A stretch of 64,000 nucleotides of DNA from Streptomyces sp. NBC_00582 (GTDB lineage Bacteria > Actinomycetota > Actinomycetes > Streptomycetales > Streptomycetaceae): the NCBI RefSeq assembly GCF_036345155.1, contig NZ_CP107772.1, forward strand, positions 992,001-1,056,000, given 5' to 3'. How positions within the stretch are numbered: the stretch's first letter is position 1; each line of letters opens with the position of its first letter. The notes below the pieces were generated by a model that made no database searches, had not been told where the DNA came from, and saw nothing but the letters and a program-made list of their open reading frames with translations. Shown one piece after another: positions 52,057 to 61,558 of the stretch. Position numbers and translations under genes: made by a program.

Positions 52057-53766
52057 ATGTCTCGCTCAGTCACCGGCGGAGAGCTGGTCGTACGGATGCT
52101 GGAGAGTCTGGGCGTCCGCACCATCTTCGGCGTGCCCGGTGGTCAGACGCTCGCCGTCACGGACGCGATCCTCGCCTCCCCGACGATCGGGTTCGTCACC
52201 GCCCGGCACGAGAACGCGGCCGCCGTCATGGCGGACGCCTACGGTCGCCTGACCGGGACGCCCGGGGTCTGCCTGGCGACGACCGGTCCGGGTGCCACCA
52301 ACCTGCTCACCGGTATCGGCGGAGCCCTGCGGGACTCCAGCCCGGTGCTGGTACTGACCTGCAACAACGCCGGTGAGAACATCCACCGCGACGACGCCCA
52401 GAACGCCGACCACGTGGAGCTCTTCCGCCCGCTGACCAAGTACAGCCGACTGGTCGCGCACCCGGGCGCACTGGGTCAGGCGGTGGAAGAGGCGTATCTG
52501 AACGCGATGTCCGGCAACCCCGGGCCCGCCCATCTGGACCTCGCCCGCGACACCATCGAGGGGCCGGTGGCCGACGGGGACGCGGTCGTCCCCGCGGGCG
52601 AGCACCCGATGTGCCGATGGGTGGTCCAGCGTCCCCGCGCCGACGTCCGCGCGCTGGCCGAGGTCGCCGCGCGGCTCGCGCAGGCCGAGCGGCCGGTGCT
52701 GTGGCTCGGCAACGGCTGCAACCGTTCCGGCGCGGGCGAGGCCGCTCTGGCGCTGGCCGAGTCCCTGCGGATACCGGTGATCACGACGTTCAACGGCATC
52801 GGCACCGTGCCGACCACGCATCCCCTCGTCTTCGGAGCCCTGAGCCGGATGGGCACACGGCTGTCCAGCCGGGTCATGGCCGACGCCGATCTGGTGCTGG
52901 CCGTGGGCAACAGTCTGAACGCCGTCTCGACCGGCCGGTGGCGCATGGACCTGCCGCATGTGATCCAGATCGACGTCGATCCGGCGATGCTGGGCCGCTA
53001 CTACGGCCGTAGGACGACCGGTGTCGTGGCGGACGCCCGGGCCACGCTGGAGGAACTCCGCGCTCTGCTGGCCGACCGGGCCGAGGCGCTCTCGGCGCGG
53101 CGCACCTCCTGGACGGCCGAGCTGCAGCGGGCCGAAGAGCTGTGGTGGCGGGAGTCGGAGGGCTCCGAAGCGGCCGAGGGAGGGGACGGACCGTCACCGG
53201 CGGAGGTCGTACGGCGGCTGCGGGACGCCGCCCCCGACGAGACGCTGCTCGTGCCGGACGCCGGGAACCCGGGGGTGTGGTCGTACCTGTGGCAGATCCG
53301 CCGGCCGGGCAGCTACATCAAGCCGGTGGGGTTCGGGAACATGGGCTTCGCCGTCCCCGCCGCCGTCGCGGCCGTGGTGGCCGAGCCCCGACGACCCGTG
53401 CTGGTCCTGGTCGGTGACGGTTCGCTCGGTATGAGTCTGGCCGAGCTGGAGACGCTGGTGCGCGTCGGCGGCCCGGTCGCGGTCGTCGTCCTCGACGACA
53501 CCGGCTACGGCAACATCCGCCAGGAACAGATCGTCCACTACGACAACCGCACCATCGGGGTGGACTTCGGGCCGTCCGACTACGCCCGCGTCGCCCGTGG
53601 CATGGGCCTGCCGGCCGAGCGGACCGGCAGCCTGGACGAGCTCTGCAAGCGGGTCGCGGACACCCTCGAAGGCTCCTCGCCCGCCCTCTTCGACGTCCCC
53701 ATCGACCGCGGCGTCAACGCCTGGACGTATCCCGCCTTCCGCCCCTACGAACCGGAGGAGGGCTGA
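52057..53766 (+). CDS. ThDP-dependent enzyme, acetolactate-synthase-like
   Basis: 569 aa. Three-domain ThDP fold: PYR domain with catalytic Glu52 (TARHENAAAVMADAYGR), the central domain, and PP domain with GDG at 453-455 and Asn486 closing the metal motif (LDDTGYGN). The closest look is to acetolactate synthase-like and benzoylformate-decarboxylase-like proteins, with no clear regulatory-subunit partner. It would decarboxylate or ligate a 2-oxo acid. It is the first gene of a long operon, followed by the CoA transferase at a two-base gap. The substrate is unknown. Confidence 0.9.
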   Translation: MSRSVTGGELVVRMLESLGVRTIFGVPGGQTLAVTDAILASPTIGFVTARHENAAAVMADAYGRLTGTPGVCLATTGPGATNLLTGIGGALRDSSPVLVLTCNNAGENIHRDDAQNADHVELFRPLTKYSRLVAHPGALGQAVEEAYLNAMSGNPGPAHLDLARDTIEGPVADGDAVVPAGEHPMCRWVVQRPRADVRALAEVAARLAQAERPVLWLGNGCNRSGAGEAALALAESLRIPVITTFNGIGTVPTTHPLVFGALSRMGTRLSSRVMADADLVLAVGNSLNAVSTGRWRMDLPHVIQIDVDPAMLGRYYGRRTTGVVADARATLEELRALLADRAEALSARRTSWTAELQRAEELWWRESEGSEAAEGGDGPSPAEVVRRLRDAAPDETLLVPDAGNPGVWSYLWQIRRPGSYIKPVGFGNMGFAVPAAVAAVVAEPRRPVLVLVGDGSLGMSLAELETLVRVGGPVAVVVLDDTGYGNIRQEQIVHYDNRTIGVDFGPSDYARVARGMGLPAERTGSLDELCKRVADTLEGSSPALFDVPIDRGVNAWTYPAFRPYEPEEG

Positions 53767-53768
53767 TC

Positions 53769-54989
53769 ATGACCGCCGCCACCGGACCCGCCACCGGCAC
53801 CGGCACTCCCGGAGCGCTGGAGGGCTTCCGCGTACTGGATCTGTCGCGGTTCATCGCCGGCCCCCTGTGCTGCCAGATCCTCGGCGACATGGGCGCCGAG
53901 GTGATCAAGGTGGAACGGCCCAGCGGCGAGGACGCCCGCAAGCACGCGCCGTTCCACCGACGGCACAGCGTCTACACGATGGTCTACAACCGCAACAAGT
54001 ACGGGGCCACGCTCGACACCCGGCACGCCGAGGCGCGGGCGCTGCTGGAGGACCTCGTACGGCGCAGCGACATCGTGGTGGAGAACTACCGTCCCGGGAC
54101 CATGGAGGCGATGGGCCTGCCCTACCGGCGGCTGGAGGAGATCCGTCCAGGGATCATCCTGGTGTCCATCTCCGGCTTCGGACAGACCGGGCCGCTGGCG
54201 CGCCGCGCCCTGTTCGACGCCGTCGCCCAGGCGACGTCCGGGCTGATGAGCCTCACCGGCCCCCCGGACGGCGAGCCCACCCTGACCGGTACGTACCTCG
54301 CCGACCACATCGCCGGATTCCACGGCGCCATGGGGGCGATGCTCGCTCTGCTCCACCGGGAGCGCACCGGGCAGGGCCAGCATGTCGACGTGGCGTCCCT
54401 GGACGCGCTGTTCGCCTCCCTGGGCACCCGGCCCAGTGCCTACGCCATGCTGGGCGAGCATCCGCGGCGCAACGGTTCGCGCGATCTGCTCACCGGCCCG
54501 GCCAACGTCTTCCCCACCGCCGACGGCTATGTCTACATCCATGCCGGGACCGACCCGCTCTTCCCCCGGCTGTGCCGGGCGATCGGACGCCAGGACCTCG
54601 CCGAGAACGAGAGGTTCTCCTCGGTGCCGGGCCGTATGGCGCACATCGAGGAGCTGGAGGACGCCGTCGCCGCCTGGACCAAGAGCCGTCCCTGCGACGA
54701 GATCGCGGAGGTCCTGGAGACGGCCGGCGTCCCGTTCGGGAAGGTCAGCGAGATCCCCGAGGTGGTCGAATCCGAGCAGATCAAGGCGCGGGAGATGATG
54801 CTCGACGTCGAGCATCCCGTCCTGGGCGCGCTGCGTCTGCCCGGCATCCCCATCAAACTGGACGCCTCTCCCGGCTCGGTGCGCAAGGCGCCACCCCTGG
54901 TGGGCGAGGACAACGACCACGTCTACGGACGGCTGCTGGGCCGGTCCGCGCAGGAGATCGCCCGACTGAAGTCGCTGGGGGTGATCTGA
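53769..54989 (+). CDS. CaiB/BaiF-family (family III) CoA transferase
   Basis: 406 aa. LDLSRFIAGPLCCQILGDMG, EVIKVERPSGEDARK and ENYRPGTMEAMGLPY form the start. Asp179 in TYLADHIAGF stands at the position of the acyl-anhydride aspartate of formyl-CoA transferase. These enzymes swap CoA between carboxylic acids or between carboxyl groups of one acid. The gap to the ThDP gene is two bases and to the next cyclase none, so it is a tightly coupled step. Together with the MaoC-like gene it hints at a mesaconyl-CoA-like sequence, which is inference. Confidence 0.93.
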   Translation: MTAATGPATGTGTPGALEGFRVLDLSRFIAGPLCCQILGDMGAEVIKVERPSGEDARKHAPFHRRHSVYTMVYNRNKYGATLDTRHAEARALLEDLVRRSDIVVENYRPGTMEAMGLPYRRLEEIRPGIILVSISGFGQTGPLARRALFDAVAQATSGLMSLTGPPDGEPTLTGTYLADHIAGFHGAMGAMLALLHRERTGQGQHVDVASLDALFASLGTRPSAYAMLGEHPRRNGSRDLLTGPANVFPTADGYVYIHAGTDPLFPRLCRAIGRQDLAENERFSSVPGRMAHIEELEDAVAAWTKSRPCDEIAEVLETAGVPFGKVSEIPEVVESEQIKAREMMLDVEHPVLGALRLPGIPIKLDASPGSVRKAPPLVGEDNDHVYGRLLGRSAQEIARLKSLGVI

Positions 54990-55868
54990 GTGACCGTCAC
55001 CGCGCACCGCCGCACCGGCCTTCGCGTGGACCCCTCCGCGCTGGCCCTGGCGGGTGAGGGCCGGGTCTTCGACCTGTCCTCCGGGTGGTGGCCGGGCATG
55101 CCCCTGGCCCCCGGTCATCCGCCGTTCCAGGTCCTCACCTTCAGGACGCCGGCAGGGGAACGCGCCCAGGGCGCCCGCGGCGAACTGGAGTTCCTCCGGG
55201 ACAACGCCTCCCGGTTCGGCTTCATCTCCGAGATCCTCTCGTTCTGCGCCCACTCAGGGACGCACATCGACGCGCTGGCGCACATCACGTCCGGTGAGAA
55301 CGACGAGTGGTACGGGGGCTACTCCGCGCGCGACCACCTCGGCGACTACGGCCCCCTCACCCATGACGCGTCGACGCTGCCGCCGTTGGTGTGCAGGGGC
55401 GTCCTCGTGGACGCGCCCGGTGCGCTGGGCCGCGAGACGCTCGAACCCCACCAGCCCGTGGACGCCGAGCTGATCTCCCTGGCTCTGGCACGACAGAAGG
55501 TGCGGCTCCGTGAGGGCGATGTCGTCCTGCTGCGCACCGGGACCATGAAGCACTGGCCGGACACCCGGGCGATGACCGCCGTCCAGGGCGCCGGGCTCGA
55601 TCTCGAGGGCGCCCGGTTGTTGGCGCGGAGCGGACCGGCGGCCGTCGGCGGCGACACCGCGGCCGTCGAGGTCCAGCCGTCCGGCGTCGACGGCGAACCC
55701 CAGCCGGTCCATCGTCTGCTGATCCGCGACCTCGGTATCCCCCTCATGGAATGGGTCCACCTCGAGGAACTCGCCGCCGCCGCGGTCCACGAGTTCCTGC
55801 TGCTCTGCCTTCCGCTTCCCATCACCGGAGCGACCGGCTCGCCCGTGCGGCCCGTCGCCCTCGCCTGA
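54990..55868 (+). CDS. cyclase-family (kynurenine-formamidase-like) metal hydrolase, first copy
   Basis: 292 aa, GTG right after the CoA transferase stop. The family motif HSGTHIDALAH (HxGTHxDxxxH) binds zinc or manganese, and the substrate Asp/His come later (VVLLRTGTMKHWPD). Cyclase-family members hydrolyse amides, lactones or cyclic diketones. This copy is longer than the second cyclase (59699) and not close in sequence, so the two probably act on different intermediates. Confidence 0.9.
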   Translation: MTVTAHRRTGLRVDPSALALAGEGRVFDLSSGWWPGMPLAPGHPPFQVLTFRTPAGERAQGARGELEFLRDNASRFGFISEILSFCAHSGTHIDALAHITSGENDEWYGGYSARDHLGDYGPLTHDASTLPPLVCRGVLVDAPGALGRETLEPHQPVDAELISLALARQKVRLREGDVVLLRTGTMKHWPDTRAMTAVQGAGLDLEGARLLARSGPAAVGGDTAAVEVQPSGVDGEPQPVHRLLIRDLGIPLMEWVHLEELAAAAVHEFLLLCLPLPITGATGSPVRPVALA

Positions 55869-55895
55869 TCCGCCCTGTCCGTCGCAGGAGACACC

Positions 55896-57077
55896 ATGTA
55901 CACAACACGCGGACAACGCGCTCGCCGCTCCCTCCTGGCTCTTCCGGTCGCCGCGGTCCTCGCCGTCGGCACCGCGTGCGCCGGCGCCCACAACTCCTCC
56001 GGTGACGGCTCCGACGCCCGCAACGCCGCCGCCGTACGCGGTCTGCCCGCCGACCAGTGGGACGACCTGCACCGCTCGGCGACCACCGAATCACCGTCGA
56101 CCTTCCAGGGGCCGACCGCGTCGGTCACCCCTCCGAAGAACCTGAAGGTCGCCGCCATCACCTGTCTGAGCATCCTGAGCGGCTGTGTGTCACCCGCCAC
56201 GGGTGCCGAGCAGGCGGCGAAGAAGCTCGGCTGGCAGGTCAGGGTCTTCGACGGCGGGGGCACCCCCGACAAGCAGAACGCCCAGATGCTCAACGCCCTG
56301 TCCTGGGGCGCCGACATCATCCTGAACATCGCCATCGACCCCAACGCGGTGCAGGACGGGCTGAGGGCGGCGCAGCGGGCGGACGTCCCGGTGGGCGCCG
56401 GATCCAACGGTCTGGACACCCCGAACCCGCCCGTGAAACCGCCGTCGGGCAAGCTCGGTTACGCGTTCGACGTGGCCCCCGACTACGCGGCGCTCGGGCA
56501 GAAGGCCGCGGAATGGGTACGGGCCGACTCCGAGGGCAAGGCCAACATCGTCGTCTACTCCGACAAGGAGTTCCCGTCCGTGCTGGCCCTGCAGAAGGGC
56601 CTGCTGGCCGGGCTGGACAAGTGCGACGACTGCACGGTGCAGCCGCTGCGGTACTTCACCGGCAACCAGGTGGCCCAGGTGCTGCCGCAGTCGGTCGTCA
56701 GCTATCTGCGTTCGAACCCGGACGTGGATTACGTGTTCATCCCGTACGACCCGGCAGCGGCTGCGGTCGTGCCCGCGATCGCACAGGCCGGCCTCGGCAA
56801 CAAGGTCCGCCTGATCAGCGTGCTCGGCAGCCAGGAGAACCTGAACTTCGTGCGCAAGGGACAGGTCCAGGTCGCCGACGCGGCCTACGACAACCTGTAC
56901 ATGGGGTACGCGATGCTCGACCAGACCTCGCGGCTGCTGACCAAGAAGCCGCTGGCGCAGCCGCACGGCGAGAACCTGCCGTACGTCGTGCTGGACAAGA
57001 CCAACGTGCCCGAGGCCGGCTCCGACTGGCACGCCTCCTTCGACTACCCGGGCGACTTCGACGCACTGTGGAAGTGA
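55896..57077 (+). CDS. sugar ABC importer, substrate-binding lipoprotein
   Basis: 393 aa. The signal peptide ends in the lipobox AVGTAC with the lipidated Cys28. The mature part is a type I periplasmic-binding fold (Peripl_BP_4-like): VAAITCLSILSGCVSPATGA, GADIILNIAIDPNAVQDGLR and YVFIPYDPAAAAVVPAIAQA. It belongs to the ribose/xylose/inositol-type group. The ligand pocket cannot be read, but Asp and Trp stacking residues suggest a polyhydroxylated ligand. It is coupled to the ATPase gene six bases on. Confidence 0.92.
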   Translation: MYTTRGQRARRSLLALPVAAVLAVGTACAGAHNSSGDGSDARNAAAVRGLPADQWDDLHRSATTESPSTFQGPTASVTPPKNLKVAAITCLSILSGCVSPATGAEQAAKKLGWQVRVFDGGGTPDKQNAQMLNALSWGADIILNIAIDPNAVQDGLRAAQRADVPVGAGSNGLDTPNPPVKPPSGKLGYAFDVAPDYAALGQKAAEWVRADSEGKANIVVYSDKEFPSVLALQKGLLAGLDKCDDCTVQPLRYFTGNQVAQVLPQSVVSYLRSNPDVDYVFIPYDPAAAAVVPAIAQAGLGNKVRLISVLGSQENLNFVRKGQVQVADAAYDNLYMGYAMLDQTSRLLTKKPLAQPHGENLPYVVLDKTNVPEAGSDWHASFDYPGDFDALWK

Positions 57078-57083
57078 CCTCCG

Positions 57084-58652
57084 ATGACTGCTGCCCTGCA
57101 CGGCGTGACCAAGCGGTTCGGGACCTTCGCGGCACTGCGCGCGGTCTCCCTGTCCGTCGAGGACGGTGAGATCCACGCCCTGCTGGGCGCGAACGGCAGC
57201 GGCAAGTCCACCCTGGTGCGCACCATGACGGGGGTGTACGTCCCCGACGCCGGGCGGATCCTGATCGACGACCGGGACGTCACCGCCGGATGGAGTCCGG
57301 CCGCCGCGGCGGCCGCCGGGGTGCGGGTGGTGCACCAGGAGGCCCCGCTGGTGGACCGGCTGTCGATCGCCGAGAACGTGGCGCTGTTCGCCGGTTACCC
57401 GCGCGGCGCGCTCGGCCGGATCGCCTGGCGCCGACTGCGCGCCGACACCCAACGGCTGCTCGACGACCTGTCCATCGAGCGGCGCAGCCGGGAACTGGCC
57501 GGGCGCCTCAGCGGTGCCGAGCGGGCGATGCTGACCGTCGAGCTCGCCGTGCGCACCGCGGGCGAGAATCTGCGGCTGCTGGTTCTCGACGAGGCCACCG
57601 CGGCCCTGCCGGAGGCCGAGGCCGAGCCGTTCCTGCGGCACGTCCGCGGCATCGCCGACCGCGGTCTGCCGGTCCTCGCCGTCACCCACCGGCTGGCCGA
57701 ACTGGCGTACGCGGACCGGGTCAGCGTCCTCGACGCCGGCCACCTCGTGATCGAGGGACCGGTGAGCAAGGTGGAGCGTTCCGACATCGTACGGGTCATG
57801 CGGGGCACCGCCCCCGCGTCCACCGCGGCCCACGCGACGAACGGCGCGCGGCGCACCGGACCCGCCGTGCGCGCGACGGGCATCACGGCCCTGTGGGAGC
57901 GCGAGGCCGGCGGGCGCGACGCCGCACCGCCGCAGCGGTCCGCGACCGGCCCGGTGCTCCGGGTGCGGGACCTGCGCGGGCAGGACGTCGACGGGCTCGA
58001 CCTCGCCGTCGCACGGGGTGAGATCGTCGGTGTCGTCGGGGTGCGCGGCAGCGGACTGGAGGAACTGCCCCGCCTGCTCACCGGGGCCGAACAGCGCCGA
58101 GGCGGCACCATCGAGGTCGCCGGCCATCGGTTGCCCCGCGTGCTGGCGCCGCGGGTGGCCATCCGCCACGGTGTGGTGCTGCTGCCCGCGGACCGGCTCC
58201 GCGAGGGCGGCTTCCCCACCCTGCCGGTCACCGAGAACGTGATCCTGCCCGAGGCCCGCAGGTTCTGGCACCGGCGGGCCCAGGTGCGTACGGCGGTCCG
58301 GCGGGTCATCTCCTACCTCGATGTGCGGCCCACCGAGCCGGCGACCGTCTTCGGCCGGCTGTCCGGCGGCAACCAGCAGAAGGTCATCCTGGGCCGGCTG
58401 CTGCGCATGCGTCCACGCGTCCTGGTCCTCGCCGACCCCACCTACGGTGTGGACCCCGCCGCCCGCGAGGTGATGTTCGACGCCATCCGTGACGCCGGAG
58501 CCGGGGGCATCGCCGTCCTGATGACCTCCACCGAACCGGAGCAGATGGCGGGTTTGTGCGACCGGGTCCTGGTGCTGCGCGACGGGCGCGTCACCGAGGA
58601 GATCTCCGCTCGCACCATGACCGCCGAGAACCTCATGACGAAGGCCATGTGA
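57084..58652 (+). CDS. sugar ABC importer, double ATPase (RbsA type)
   Basis: 522 aa. Two nucleotide-binding halves. The first has Walker A GANGSGKS (35-42) and a signature RLSGAERAM. The second has a degenerate P-loop (GVVGVRGSGLEELP) and a canonical signature LSGGNQQKV with ADPTYGVDPAAREVM. The asymmetry is normal for ribose-type importers. It overlaps the permease gene by one base. It energises uptake of the operon's substrate. Confidence 0.93.
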   Translation: MTAALHGVTKRFGTFAALRAVSLSVEDGEIHALLGANGSGKSTLVRTMTGVYVPDAGRILIDDRDVTAGWSPAAAAAAGVRVVHQEAPLVDRLSIAENVALFAGYPRGALGRIAWRRLRADTQRLLDDLSIERRSRELAGRLSGAERAMLTVELAVRTAGENLRLLVLDEATAALPEAEAEPFLRHVRGIADRGLPVLAVTHRLAELAYADRVSVLDAGHLVIEGPVSKVERSDIVRVMRGTAPASTAAHATNGARRTGPAVRATGITALWEREAGGRDAAPPQRSATGPVLRVRDLRGQDVDGLDLAVARGEIVGVVGVRGSGLEELPRLLTGAEQRRGGTIEVAGHRLPRVLAPRVAIRHGVVLLPADRLREGGFPTLPVTENVILPEARRFWHRRAQVRTAVRRVISYLDVRPTEPATVFGRLSGGNQQKVILGRLLRMRPRVLVLADPTYGVDPAAREVMFDAIRDAGAGGIAVLMTSTEPEQMAGLCDRVLVLRDGRVTEEISARTMTAENLMTKAM

Positions 58653-59668
58653 TGACCGACAAGACCATGTCCCACGTCGACGCACCGGCGTCGGCCCCCA
58701 CCCCACGGGAGCGCCTGTCCCCCGGCCGGGTGCTCTCCTGGGTGAGCGGCTACGAGACCCTCGTGCTGCTCGCCCTGCTCGTCGTCGCCTTCAGCCTCGC
58801 CTCCGACCGCTTCCTGACAGCCGCCAACCTGCAGAACGTGGCGCTCGTGCAGGCCGTCACGGCGACCATGACCCTTGCCGTCCTGATGCCGCTGATCATC
58901 GGGGAGTTCGACCTGTCCGTCGGCTACCTCATCGGGTTCCTGGTGATGCTCGAGGCCGTCGTGGCCCAGCACACCTCCAATCCGGTGCTCATCATGGCCG
59001 CGGGCCCGGTCGTCGGACTGCTCGTGGGGCTCGTCAACGGGTTGCTGACGGTGTACTTCAAGATCAGTTCCTTCATCGCGACCCTCGGCGTCGGCATCCT
59101 GCTCAGCGGCGGCACGCAGGGCATCAGCAACGGCAAGGTCATCTTCGAGAACATCCCCTCCTCGCTGACGTCGCTCGCGTCCGACGACTTCCTGGGCCTG
59201 TCGCTCGCGGTGTGGCTGACCCTGCTGCTCGCCCTGATCCTCTTCTACATCCTGGAGCACACCCCGCAGGGCCGCTTCTGGTACGCCATCGGCGGCTCCG
59301 AGCGTGTCGCCTACCTCGCCGGGGTCCGCACCAACCGCATGCGGATGACCGCCTTCGCGGCCGCGGGGCTGATCGTGGGCATCGCGGCCAACTTCGCCCT
59401 CGCGCAGGCCGGTTCGGCCAACCCGGGCTACGGTCCCGAACTGCTGCTGCCCGCCTACGCCGCGGCGTTCCTCGGGGTGGCCACCTACCGGCCCGGCTAC
59501 TACAACGTCCTGGGCGCCCTGGTCGCGATCATCCTGCTGGCCATCGGCTTCAACGGACTGAGCCTGCTGGGCGTGCCGTTCTGGGTGCAGCCCATCTTCA
59601 ACGGAAGCGTGCTGATCATCGCCGTCCTGGTCGCGCGGCAGGAGACCCGCCAGGTACGGACGGGATGA
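58652..59668 (+). CDS. sugar ABC importer, permease (RbsC type)
   Basis: 338 aa. The ATG shares its A with the ATPase stop. Eight to ten transmembrane helices, with the EFDLSVGYLIGF and the cytoplasmic loop with the EAA-like FWYAIGGSERVAYLAGVRTN contacting the ATPase. The family usually pairs as a homodimer. Only one permease gene is present, so it forms the whole channel. It completes a full three-part importer. Confidence 0.93.
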   Translation: MTDKTMSHVDAPASAPTPRERLSPGRVLSWVSGYETLVLLALLVVAFSLASDRFLTAANLQNVALVQAVTATMTLAVLMPLIIGEFDLSVGYLIGFLVMLEAVVAQHTSNPVLIMAAGPVVGLLVGLVNGLLTVYFKISSFIATLGVGILLSGGTQGISNGKVIFENIPSSLTSLASDDFLGLSLAVWLTLLLALILFYILEHTPQGRFWYAIGGSERVAYLAGVRTNRMRMTAFAAAGLIVGIAANFALAQAGSANPGYGPELLLPAYAAAFLGVATYRPGYYNVLGALVAIILLAIGFNGLSLLGVPFWVQPIFNGSVLIIAVLVARQETRQVRTG

Positions 59669-59698
59669 CCCGGTCCGACCGGCCACGAGGAGGACCGT

Positions 59699-60457
59699 AT
59701 GCGGACACAGTCGACGGGACGGACCCCCACGACCGCCCGGGTGCTGGACGAGTTGTTCGCCGGCGCCCGGCTGGTGGACCTCAGCCGCACCCTGGAAGAA
59801 GGCATGCCCACCTATCCCACGCACGCCAAGTACTTCCAGAACCGATGGCTGTCGATGGGTGACGTCGCCCGGATGAACCAACTCGTGCTCGGTGAGCACA
59901 CCGGCACCCATGTCGACAGCCCCTGCCACTTCCCCGTCGAGGGACCGCACGCCGGCGTCGGCGTCGAGGAGCTTCCCCTCACCGCGCTCACCGGCCGCTG
60001 TGCGACCGTCACCCCGGATCCGCCGCCCGCACCCGACGAGATGGTCGGCCCCGGGCCCCTGCTCGACTGGGAGGCGCACCACGGACCGCTGCTCGCCGGG
60101 GACGTCGTCCTGATGAACTTCCAATGGGGTGCCACCCGTTGGGGGCTGCACGAGGCGGGTTTCGCCCATCTGCGGGAGTGGCCGGGCATCGCGCGCGAGA
60201 CGGCCGAACTGCTGCGCGAGCGGGACGTGCGGGCGGTGGGCACCGACTGCGTCAGCCTCGACAGCGGCGACGGCGGGCGCGGCGAGTTGCCGGCGCACTT
60301 CGTCCTGCTGACCGCGGGGGTGCTCATCATCGAGAACCTCGCCCATCTCGACCTGCTGCCGCCGCTGTGCTTCTTCCTCGCGTTCCCGCTGCGCATCGCG
60401 CACGGCACCGGCTCACCGCTGCGCGCGGTGGCCGTCCTGGACGGAGCACGGGCATGA
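59699..60457 (+). CDS. cyclase-family metal hydrolase, second copy
   Basis: 252 aa. It has the HTGTHVDSPCH metal motif, and DLSRTLEEGMPTYPTHAKYF is the typical opening with its conserved Pro-x-Tyr-Pro. The length equals bacterial kynurenine-formamidase-like proteins. The stop overlaps the next gene (ATGA). It is not similar enough to the first cyclase of the operon to be a recent duplicate, so a second hydrolytic step is likely. The substrate is unknown. Confidence 0.9.
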   Translation: MRTQSTGRTPTTARVLDELFAGARLVDLSRTLEEGMPTYPTHAKYFQNRWLSMGDVARMNQLVLGEHTGTHVDSPCHFPVEGPHAGVGVEELPLTALTGRCATVTPDPPPAPDEMVGPGPLLDWEAHHGPLLAGDVVLMNFQWGATRWGLHEAGFAHLREWPGIARETAELLRERDVRAVGTDCVSLDSGDGGRGELPAHFVLLTAGVLIIENLAHLDLLPPLCFFLAFPLRIAHGTGSPLRAVAVLDGARA

Positions 60458-61503
60458 CCACGCACAAGACGGCGGTCCTGGGCCGGAACCTCACCGATCC
60501 CTCCCGCGCGGCCCGGGAGGAGGACCTCGAAGCGGGCCTGAGGCCGCCGGTCTTCGACGGCATCGTCGTCCCCGAGGACTTCGGCCCGGTCGACCTGCTG
60601 GTGGACGATCTGAAGATCAAGCGGTTCGCGTTCTCCCAGGACGACCACGGTGACTGGTTCCTGCGCGCCGGTCCCGACGGCCCGCGCATCGGCCACGCCG
60701 GACTGCTCGCCAACGACCTGCTCCAGCTCTTCACCCTGAGATTCGCCGCCAGTCAGGTGGTGGGGCTGCACACGGAGGAGGAGCTGTGGTTCGACCGGCC
60801 CGTCCTGCTCGGGCAGCGGGTACGGCTCGCCGGCCGCTATGTGGAGAAGTACGAGCGCCGGGGGCAGGGCTACGTCGTGATGGAGGCCGACGCCCGGGAC
60901 GAGGACGGGCGCACGCTGGTCCGTCACCGGGGCGTGGAGATCATGCGGACCACGCCGGGAGAGGTGGCCGGCCGCGGCTCGGCGGGCCGCGGTTCCGGTC
61001 GCCGGGTCAGCGACGTGTACGACGCCGCGCTGCCGCTCGTCGAAAGCCTGGGCGGAGCCGCGACACCCGGAGCGGGGCTGGAGCCGCTGCCCAAGGAAAT
61101 CACGTTCGAGCAGATGGCGGTGTTCTCCCGGACCGGCGAGTTCGTCACCAACATCCACAACGACCTCGCCACTGCGCGCGCCGGGGGCCTGGCCGTACCG
61201 ATCGTCCAGGGGCAGCAACTCGTGTGCTACCTGGCCGAGTTGCTCACCCGTGCGTTCGGCGTCGAGTGGTTCACCACCGGCTGGCTGCGGGTGAAGTTCC
61301 TGCGGCCGGTGAGCGCCTTCGACCGTGTCGAGGCGGCGGGCGCGGTACGGGAGGTGCGGCGTGACGGTGATCGGACGCGCATCGGTCTGGACGTGTGGGT
61401 GCGGCGAGGTGACGGGAGTCTGGCAGCCGTCGGCTGGGCCCACGGGGAAGTGCCCAGCGACCGGCCCGTCCGTGGCATTCTGCCGTTCACGGACTCCGCA
61501 TAA
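60454..61503 (+). CDS. double hot-dog MaoC-like hydratase/dehydratase
   Basis: 349 aa. An N-terminal FAS1-like hot-dog half (about 30-165) and a C-terminal MaoC half (about 215-340) with the hydratase-type segment TFEQMAVFSRTGEFVTNIHN and VPIVQGQQLVCYLAELL. The size and two-half design resemble mesaconyl-C4-CoA hydratase. It would add or remove water across an enoyl-CoA double bond. With the CoA transferase upstream it forms the CoA-ester stage of the pathway. Confidence 0.87.
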   Translation: MTTHKTAVLGRNLTDPSRAAREEDLEAGLRPPVFDGIVVPEDFGPVDLLVDDLKIKRFAFSQDDHGDWFLRAGPDGPRIGHAGLLANDLLQLFTLRFAASQVVGLHTEEELWFDRPVLLGQRVRLAGRYVEKYERRGQGYVVMEADARDEDGRTLVRHRGVEIMRTTPGEVAGRGSAGRGSGRRVSDVYDAALPLVESLGGAATPGAGLEPLPKEITFEQMAVFSRTGEFVTNIHNDLATARAGGLAVPIVQGQQLVCYLAELLTRAFGVEWFTTGWLRVKFLRPVSAFDRVEAAGAVREVRRDGDRTRIGLDVWVRRGDGSLAAVGWAHGEVPSDRPVRGILPFTDSA

Positions 61504-61558
61504 CCGGCAGATCCGACACATGAGTCGTATCCGGTACATCCGATGAAGGAGAGACCGC

